The notes under the pieces are model-generated. The model made no database searches. It saw only the letters and a list, made by a program, of their open reading frames with translations, and had not been told where the DNA came from. The position numbers and the translations under genes were made by a program. From contig CAMXCT020001820.1 of NCBI GenBank assembly GCA_947184155.2, positions 1-64,000 on the forward strand: DNA of 64,000 bases. Reading direction: 5' to 3'. Of this stretch, positions 56,722 through 64,000 are shown in pieces. Position 1 is the stretch's first letter. Every line of letters starts with the position of its first letter. This stretch comes from Cladocopium goreaui (taxonomy: Eukaryota > Sar > Dinophyceae > Suessiales > Symbiodiniaceae).

Positions 56722-57164
56722 GTTTAAAAACCATAGGATCCCATTCCAAAATCTTCCACCATTGCAACCAGTTTGGCTTGGCACTGCACTCACAATCCGA
56801 TCAACGCCAAAAACGACTCATTTGCCCATTTTCAGACACAGCAAATCGCAAAATTCATCAATTGATTGCTTAAACCCTATTAATAGTCTTAGTGGTGGCT
56901 TGATGGTTATTGATGGTTATTGATGGTTATTGCTAATTCATAACATTTTTTTTGGACCCCCCAACTTTTTCGTGGGGGGTTCACCTGTGAAATCATCGAC
57001 CCAGGATGAAGCTTCGGGAAATTCCCAGCGTGGTGCCCCAGTTCGAAGTTTGCTTATAAACCCCAAAAAGCGAGTTCGATATATCTACCATAAATCCAAC
57101 TGGAGTTCTCTTCACCGACTTAGCTATAAATCAACCAGAAAAAATCCCATGAAATCTCCATGAA

Positions 57165-57350
57165 TTGTATCCAACGGGGCTCCCGCCTCCACGTCAGGTG
57201 CCAATTGGAAGTTTCCACGCTGGTATTGAAGCCTGTGCTGATGTTCAGAGTCAAGGCCTGCAGAGGTTGTGGAAAACGCTGGCAGAGCAGAAGTCATGGA
57301 CACGGGGAAGCAAGAAATTCAAAAGAAAGATGCAAAAGGCACACATTTAG
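57165..57350 (+). CDS. Terminal exon, unknown basic protein end
   Basis: The frame reads YPTGLPPPRQVPIGSFHAGI, EACADVQSQGLQRLWKTLAE, QKSWTRGSKKFKRKMQKAHI and TAG at 57348-57350. A Lys-rich tail. It may end the gene with exons 55506 and 56196. The true 5' edge is an acceptor just upstream, not the TTG at 57165. Confidence 0.5.
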   Translation: MYPTGLPPPRQVPIGSFHAGIEACADVQSQGLQRLWKTLAEQKSWTRGSKKFKRKMQKAHI

Positions 57351-57637
57351 TAACTGATATGAATTATCTTAATTTATATTGGTGATGACATATAATCAGT
57401 GCTGGGATCAAGATTACTTGGAACCATTTAGCTGCACTGGGTCCAGCCGAGGTTTGAGAACCCCTATCTGGATACAACTTTTCTCGTCCCTTAAATGCAC
57501 TGGTGATTGAACCACCCAAAGTTAGATCACAGGCCACCCAGGCCACCCAAACGAGTGGTTTCTGTTGGTTGATAACTACAATGAGTAAGGATTTATATGA
57601 TATCTATATCAAGTATCATAGTTGCATAGTTGAAAAC

Positions 57638-57698
57638 TATCTATCTATCTATCTATCTATCCATCCATCCATCCATCCATCCATCCATCCATCCATCT
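57638..57698. repeat. CTAT then CATC tetranucleotide run
   Basis: (CTAT)6 continues into (CATC)9. Confidence 0.95.
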
Positions 57699-57796
57699 AG
57701 TTGATATATATATCACATATAATTTATAACTATCTATATTAAATGTTATAGATAATCTAGATATCTCCATGCTTAAAGTGGCCACCGATGCCTCTT

Positions 57797-57892
57797 AGAA
57801 AAGTGGATCCTCCCGCCTTCAGTCCCACATCAGCGGAGGCCCAGGCTGAACTATTGCTGGACCTGGCAGTTACTCTGCCAAGATAGAACCAA
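57797..57892 (+). CDS. Small exon-like segment
   Basis: After CCTCTTAG the frame reads VDPPAFSPTSAEAQAELLLD, LAVTLPR then TAG. Protein-like. Confidence 0.4.
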
Positions 57893-58012
57893 GACCAACA
57901 ACCATGCAGGGATAATGGGGAAGTCATGAGATATATAATGGGATATATATAACGGACTATATAATGGGATATATATATATATGAGATATATAATGGGATA
58001 TATAATGGTGCA

Positions 58013-58129
58013 TACCGTCTGGTAAAAACTTACATTTTGCTATAGAACATCACCGCTTTTATTGGGTAATTCACTTTTTTCTATGGCAATGTCCAATAGC
58101 TACAGTATGTTAGTCATTACCAGAGGGTA
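58013..58129. repeat. Family 1 inverted-repeat element, diverged
   Basis: Left TACCGTCTGGTAAAAAC, right CATTACCAGAGGGTA. Confidence 0.8.
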
Positions 58130-58367
58130 ACTCATCCTGGGGAATGGCAGCTTGGGATTTTTGGCATTTTGGTGATCAACAAACTTACGACCGGACATGA
58201 CCACAACCACTGGCTTTTATTTTTAAAAACATCACCGGAACCACTGGCTGTTTTTTCTTGGAAAACATGGCCAGTTTCTGGCTGTTTCTTTTTGGGCATG
58301 GAGAGATTCGATAGATCATTGGGATAGATTGGACATATTGGCGATACAATGCAGATGCAATGGGGAT

Positions 58368-58493
58368 ACAAGGTGGTGCCCCCTAGATAGCTAAGTTGGA
58401 TTATAACTCCAATAACTATGGTTTATAGGTGATATATCTATAGTTAATGGGGTTTATAAACCAATTTATAACGTTTGGAGGGCACCACCTTGT
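58368..58493. repeat. ACAAGGTGGTGCCC inverted-repeat element
   Basis: 14-bp perfect ends ACAAGGTGGTGCCC/GGGCACCACCTTGT, with TA outside each. Confidence 0.85.
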
Positions 58494-58779
58494 ATGATCG
58501 ACAATATGACATAGCTTTGTTTGATTTTTCTTGGGGACCCAATTCCACTGGATTGTCGTCATTTTCCCATGGCCATGGAAATGACCATCAATTGGGGAAC
58601 CCACCGAGGCTGACATCGCTACAATGATAGACTCATTGGTGGCTTCAATTTATTCCAAATTCTAACGGATGGAACTGATATACTTACCTGCAGGTAATCA
58701 ATTTGGAAGTAGCAGACTGCAGCAGGAATGGGCAACAAGTGGAAAATAGCTATGCACCATCGGGGTTACCATTACCCAG

Positions 58780-59845
58780 GGTAACCTGTGCCCCAGGTTT
58801 TGTAGATACAAGTCTGACTTTAGAACACAAAACTACAAAAGTGGAGTCAGTCAGGAAAAAAACACCTACAGAAGAATGTCCCGGTTAGAAAAAATGTTCC
58901 TACAAAAGTCTCAGGGTTTTACAACCCATGTTTTTTTTTGTGTTTTTTTTGTTTTTTGAAATAGCCTTAATTTCTATAATACTTTTGTAGGGCCTTGTTC
59001 ACATGTTGGTTGATAACTTCTGTAGTGAAATTTAAGGTCCTTTTTCTGGATGGTCCAAGGGCACAGGATATGTTTGTAGTGAATCTGGGGTTGATTTTTC
59101 CGCTACGGCAACTGCTTTCAACAGCTTTCAACCAGGGATTATTCTGACTAACTTAAGCTACTTCTTGGGTCGTACCATGTCGTACCTTAAAAAAATAAAC
59201 GACACACCCATTTCCCCAAGATTTCCTAAGTTTCTTTTTCACGGTCTTCGCGATGGATTGCTTCTCGTCATTTTTCTGCATAGCTGGGCTATGCACTATG
59301 GAACCTAACTTTGAAGAGTTATGGACATACCTAGCTATGCACCAAGACGATCCAAGACGATCCTACAGGATCCTACAGGCCCTTGCTTTTGTCTACCCCT
59401 GACAAAAAATACATATAAATAAATGTATATAAATATAAATAAATATATGAAAAATCAATAAAATTCATGGTAATTCTTGGAGAATTATTCTTGGGAAATG
59501 TGTTTGCATGATGTTAACTGAACATAATTTCCGTAGATTTGCAAGGCCTTTGTGAAAACTTAGATTGGAACTAGTACTACAAAACAGTCTGCACCTACAG
59601 TTTTTTGGGGCACAGCATACCTACAAATTGTTTTTGGCCACAATTTATCCATTACAAAAGACTCTTGGTTTTCGCAGTAGGTCCATTTAAGGATTCATAC
59701 AATTTGAACACTTTTGGTGGACCAGGCAGGAATGCCTACAAAGGTATCGCTCTACTACAAAAACCGGGTACACAGCAAAGTGGTCCTTACAAAATGGAGC
59801 CTTACAGAACCCTTTGTAGGGGTCACATGATACCGGCTTTTGTAG
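58780..59845. repeat. Island of CTACAAAAG/CTTTTGTAG words
   Basis: About 17 copies of CTACAAAAG-like words in both orientations, irregularly spaced, clustered at 58799-59075 and 59575-59845. Confidence 0.65.
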
Positions 59846-60049
59846 AGACAATGGTATCCCCGATTATGCACCCACCATAGGGCCTTAGATTAGCACCAGC
59901 CTTACCACATTCCTCTGGGCTTTCCCACGGTGAGGCATTCCGCTGGCTCACATATTGACTAAACCTCGGATGCAAATCGCGACTTTTCCACCTGGGCGCT
60001 ACCACCTTGTAGCAACTTAGCTGTTGGTTAGGTTGTTGTGAAAGCAAAT

Positions 60050-60414
60050 GGAGCTATGATTGTCCCCATTATATCACCATTTATATCCACCAGCTCTTAT
60101 CATCTATGTCACCTCATCCATTTATAGATTACCTTCCCATTAACCCATCCATTTCATTCGGGGATTTCCCATCGACATGCATTTTTATCCATTCTTCCAC
60201 CATTGGCTCATTGTATCATCACTATATCATCATTTTTTAACCATCATTTATCCGATATCATGATTATATCACTACATCATATTTATATCACAATAATTTT
60301 ATATAATGATGCCACCATACATACAAATCATAGTAAGAATTGTATGATGATACATTATATCATATAATATTATCACTATATCATTTTATGTTATCATACC
60401 ATAGTAAATCTTGG
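60050..60414. other. Low-complexity spacer
   Basis: ATCAT/ATATCA words throughout; no exon seen. Confidence 0.5.
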
Positions 60415-60589
60415 GACCCCGACGTGGAGCTCAAGTCTGGCAGAGAGATCTGTCCATTCAACGTCGCCTGGGACGGAACTTCTTCCAGATTTCACCAGAA
60501 TTTTTCTTGGGTAATATGATGAGTATATAATGGGAATATGATGGTAATATATGCAGAGAGAATGGATATGTATAATATCTAAAATTCAT

Positions 60590-60616
60590 TCTTTCTTTCT
60601 TTCTTTCTTTCTTTCT
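60590..60616. repeat. TTTC microsatellite
   Basis: (TTTC)7, followed by a TCTA/TATA run. Confidence 0.95.
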
Positions 60617-61046
60617 CTCTATCTATATATATATATAACATGCATCTCAGTAATATTCAACAATTCTGATGGGTCGGTGAAAATGGGTTTTGTCTCCGAA
60701 TTGCCATCTTAATAGGATTAAATGATTAATCAGTGGATTCGTGGTAATTTTCCTCCAAAATAGACAACAGTATGGCCGCTGATTTTCACAACCCTCCTGT
60801 TCCTAAAACTTACTGGACAGTGAAAACAGAACTCTGCAATCGGATGGTTTTCAAGGCAAAATAGCCGCTGTTGAGCGACGTTCATCCATCAGCCAGTCTA
60901 ACTAATGCCTTCCCACCATCCCACATTTTGTCGCATGAATCACCACATCAGTTGGCGGTCCAATCCCAACTTTTGAGATCCTTTCTGTGACGAAAGCCCA
61001 AAAATCGATCCTCAATTTTCTCAATTTGGGTCGCAAAAATCCCCAC

Positions 61047-61104
61047 GGTTTTTCGCCTGCAGCATGGCCACCTCCAAGTCTGCATCCACCAACAAGAGGG
61101 GCAC
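61047..61104 (-). CDS. Small internal exon, unknown protein
   Basis: Acceptor GAAACATCAG, donor GTGGGG. 58 nt reading VPLLLVDADLEVAMLQAKN plus one base. Confidence 0.5.
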
Positions 61105-61256
61105 CTGATGTTTCATCAACCTCCCATCTTGCTAATATCATTATGGCACTAATATTGTTAATTGAGTAGTATTAGTAATATGGGAGGTTAACCAGGATCA
61201 TCCATATTACTCATTAGTGGCACTAATCATATAACTAGTATTATTCATTAACACTA

Positions 61257-61460
61257 TGATTGTTGCTTTGTATATCCTATTATATTCTCATACACAAGAA
61301 GGTATATAGAAATCATAATATTATATACCCATCATATTCCCAGTAATGTGGTTAAATCAATGTCAAAAACCAGCCATGACTGGGAATGGTAAGTTTCTAC
61401 CACCTATATATTTATGGTGATGACTGGGGGATGATTTATGATTGTTTTACCCACACTAAT
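61257..61460. repeat. Inverted-repeat element related to 43430-43610
   Basis: Shares TTGCTTTGTATATCC, CATACACAAGAAGGTAT and the GTGG(G)TAAA...TTTTACCCAC arms; more diverged. Confidence 0.65.
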
Positions 61461-62257
61461 AAAAGTCACTAACACTATGACAGGATAAAAGTACTGATAC
61501 AATTGAATCGTAAAACATCTTTAAAGAACACACACACACACAGAATCAACAGCGCAGATATGTATATTATATACACACAGACCACACAGAGCCACAATCA
61601 TAGATCATCTACAGGATCTGAGATATGGTTGAGTCGAGTCATCCAAACCCTTTTGCCCAACCCGTTTGTCAACTAGGATCCTCTTCCTGCTATTCGGGGA
61701 TGGGTTTACCAATACTTTGGGTGGGTTTAAGGAAAAACCGCCCAGCAAACCATGGGTTTTTCCCATGAAGTATGGGGTTTCCTGTGAATTTTCCCGAAAA
61801 AAACAAGTCACGGAACGAAGATCACAAGGAGTTTCTCAAGTCGGCAAGCTTAAAATCTCCAGAGAAAGCAGGTATCTGGTGTTTTGGGCATGCCATGTTG
61901 TCTATTGATTGATGTTTGGAGGGTGTCGAATCCGTGACCTTTTTGAGAGAAAAATCTTCGTAAGACTTAACAAGAATGGGGTTGTCTGAAATAGTGTACC
62001 CCAAACTTTGATGTTTTGTAAAACATGACAATATTTGACAGGGGGCCGGGGCTATCCCAATTCTATGACGGCACCAGCGAGGACCTCGAGAGAAAATTGA
62101 ATACTCGTTGGTTCAGAACGGAATGTCCATTTTTCATGAATTATGGGAATCCCCAAAAATAGAAGGGTAGGTTAATTTTTCCCCGAGCTGATCATCAACC
62201 AACCATCATTCATTCATCCATTATGTATATATATATATTTGATGGTCGAAAGTCAAC

Positions 62258-62372
62258 CGCCTATAAATCATGGTGAAAACCCTATAAATCATGGTGAAAT
62301 CCCTATGAAACTATGGTGAATTCTCCATGAAACCTTGGTGAAATCCCTATGAAACCTTGGTGAAATCCTCAT
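62258..62372. repeat. 24-bp tandem repeat (AAACCTTGGTGAAATCCCTATG)
   Basis: Five imperfect units of AT(C/G)AAACNNTGGTGAAATCC. Confidence 0.8.
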
Positions 62373-62383
62373 CAACCACCAGC

Positions 62384-62500
62384 TTTTTGTTGACCCGCCC
62401 TTGGCACCTCTTCAGGCGCGGGCTCCACGGGGACGTGCGCAGAGATGGTTGGGCTGGCAGACGTGGTTTCCTGCACCTGGCGCCCGAAACATGGCTTGCA
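62384..62500 (+). CDS. Exon-like segment, frame uncertain
   Basis: GC-rich, after CACCAG and before GTGGGA. Two frames: LLTRPWHLFRRGLHGDVRRD or VDPPLAPLQARAPRGRAQRW. Confidence 0.35.
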
Positions 62501-62673
62501 TGGTGGGAGAATCAAGGAATGGTTTTTGGGATTGGGGAATCATCCCCAAATGGCCTTCTGATACTAGCTATTTTCAGGTTTCTGATTTGACATTTCCAGG
62601 AAATTTCGACATTTTGGACTCCTAAATGTTGATGGTTTGTCGCCATTTTTTTCCCCTCAAACTGCGATTGTGG

Positions 62674-62767
62674 GTACCCGTTGGTAATTTAATATAGCCA
62701 TTGAAAATGGCCATAGAAATAGTTGATTTATCCATTGAAAATGATGATTTTCCATAGTTATATTAGC
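62674..62767. repeat. Family 1 element, diverged, right end lost
   Basis: TACCCGTTGGTAATTTAATA left end; the right arm stops at ATAGTTATATTAGC. Confidence 0.7.
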
Positions 62768-62998
62768 AAGATTTTCTCCCCCAAGGAGAGATCTTCTCGC
62801 AGTGGATCAACCTTATTTGGTACTCACTATGTATATATAATTATAAATCTATTGTACATACATTTGTACACATACCTATACATTTGTATAACACTCTTAT
62901 CACAATCATTTTACTACCACATTCTTTTTGGAGGTATACGTCATCCATATCTACAGCTATATCTATATCTATTTATCTTAAAATATCTCCCCCTGTAG

Positions 62999-63116
62999 AC
63001 ATCCCATTCCATGCCATACCGTTACACAACACGCACGTCTCGCGGCCTGTGTGCTCGGACGACAGGGGCAGAAGCGTCGTAGAGCATCGCCTTTGGCGTC
63101 ACAACCTCGGTTTGGG
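62999..63116 (+). CDS. Exon-like segment, unknown protein
   Basis: After CCCCCTGTAG the frame reads PFHAIPLHNTHVSRPVCSDD, RGRSVVEHRLWRHNL; GTTTGG follows. Protein-like, rich in His/Arg. Confidence 0.45.
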
Positions 63117-63766
63117 GAGGGTTGAAGAATTTTTTCGATATGTTTTTTCCTGAAATAGGGATACCCCCAAATCATCCATTTGATTATCGAATTTTCCATT
63201 ATAAACCATCCAGCTATTGGGGTAACCCCATGAATGGAAAAACACCATACGTTTTTTTTCCTGAACATTTAGGGGAAAACCAGCAAACATCACTGGTTTA
63301 TCATCATTTTCCCCATGACATCGCCAATTTGTGGGTATACGCCATTTTCAGACAGACCCATACGGTTGAATATGCTGGTTATATGTTGGGTATATTTTGG
63401 TTGACATTCTTAGGTCGCTTCATTGCCAAAAATGCTGAGCTTGTTGTTGCTTAAGTTATGAAAGCCGTAATCAATCCACTGAGAGTGGGGGTGGATTACC
63501 CCCCCAATCAAAATGTATCACTTGGGTGTGTCTGAAAATGGGTCAGACCGCGAAACTACAAGTTTGAAATCCATATTGGGGTTTTCATGGGGTTCTGATA
63601 GTTGTGATTTTCACATCGCAACAATCTTGGGTTTTCCATGGGGTTATGATAGTTATTTGCCATGATAGCTCTGGGGTCAATATGTGGGTTGATAGAATTT
63701 TGGTTCGTAATTGAGGGTGAGTTATAATTAACCATTGGGGTTATCAACCCAATATTCTATCAATGA

Positions 63767-63858
63767 TTGTTAAGCCGTGAAAATTATAACTAACCCCAAT
63801 AATTGCGGTTCTTGCATGCTAATAATTGGGGTTAGTTATGATTATCACGGCTTAACAA
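63767..63858. repeat. Long palindrome, TTGTTAAGCCGTGA arms
   Basis: TTGTTAAGCCGTGA...ATAACTAACCCCAATAATT pairs with AATAATTGGGGTTAGTTAT...TCACGGCTTAACAA. Confidence 0.85.
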
Positions 63859-63928
63859 CTGAGTTTTTTTTTTCGAGAATGGTGCTTTGAATATTGGGGA
63901 GATGATTGACGATACTTATTCTTGGGAT

Positions 63929-64000
63929 TACCCTCTAGTAAACTGATACATAACTATGGAAAATCACAATGTCTAATGGGTAAATCAACTATAAATATTA
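63929..64000. repeat. Family 1 element cut by the window end
   Basis: TACCCTCTAGTAAACTGATA left end and inner arm CATAACTATGG; the right half lies beyond the window. Confidence 0.75.

Noticed and set aside
59885..60050. tRNA- or ribozyme-like sequence around GCGCCCAGGTGG on minus
   Set aside because: No cloverleaf or catalytic core could be drawn by eye.

Overview
This window reads as nuclear DNA of a dinoflagellate, most likely a member of the Suessiales/Symbiodiniaceae. This is inference: no rRNA or plastid marker is present. The evidence is a Ty1/copia-type polyprotein of the kind seen in dinoflagellate genomes, short exon-like islands separated by long repeat-rich introns or spacers, and very many small inverted-repeat elements.

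Layout. 1-8118: an almost complete copia-type LTR retrotransposon. Its 5' LTR is cut by the window edge, the two LTRs differ at one base of 169 compared, and gag-pol is split by one frame change inside reverse transcriptase. 8119-64000: a gene-poor mosaic. About 40 short segments look like exons (open frame, protein-like composition, often an AG before and a GT after). They lie on both strands, so several genes are represented. Few can be named; one carries an EF-hand calcium loop.

Between the exons lie at least seven families of palindromic elements. Family 1 (ends TACCCTCTGG/CCAGAGGGTA) has about 20 copies. Family 2 (ends CTGGTTGGTGG/CCACCAACCAG) has about 9. A 1,035-bp element at 36655-37689 has 27-bp inverted ends, a perfect 9-bp target duplication and three internal tandem arrays. 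Large arrays sit at 21193-22140 (GCAGCAG type), 23763-25790 (CCAGTG type), 20400-20885 (AT) and 40284-40530 (CAA type).

Standout signals. (a) The ends of families 1 and 2 carry GT...AG splice-like signals by symmetry, and several exon-like segments begin or end exactly at element ends. This suggests introner-like behaviour. (b) An AT-rich, frame-broken coding relic lies on the minus strand at 31575-32640 and is unlike everything around it. (c) The retrotransposon carries a cytosine-methyltransferase-like segment, a 48-bp in-frame repeat at two separate sites, and an unusual C-terminal membrane plus Cys/His module. Most exon functions remain unknown, and exon boundaries are predictions by eye.
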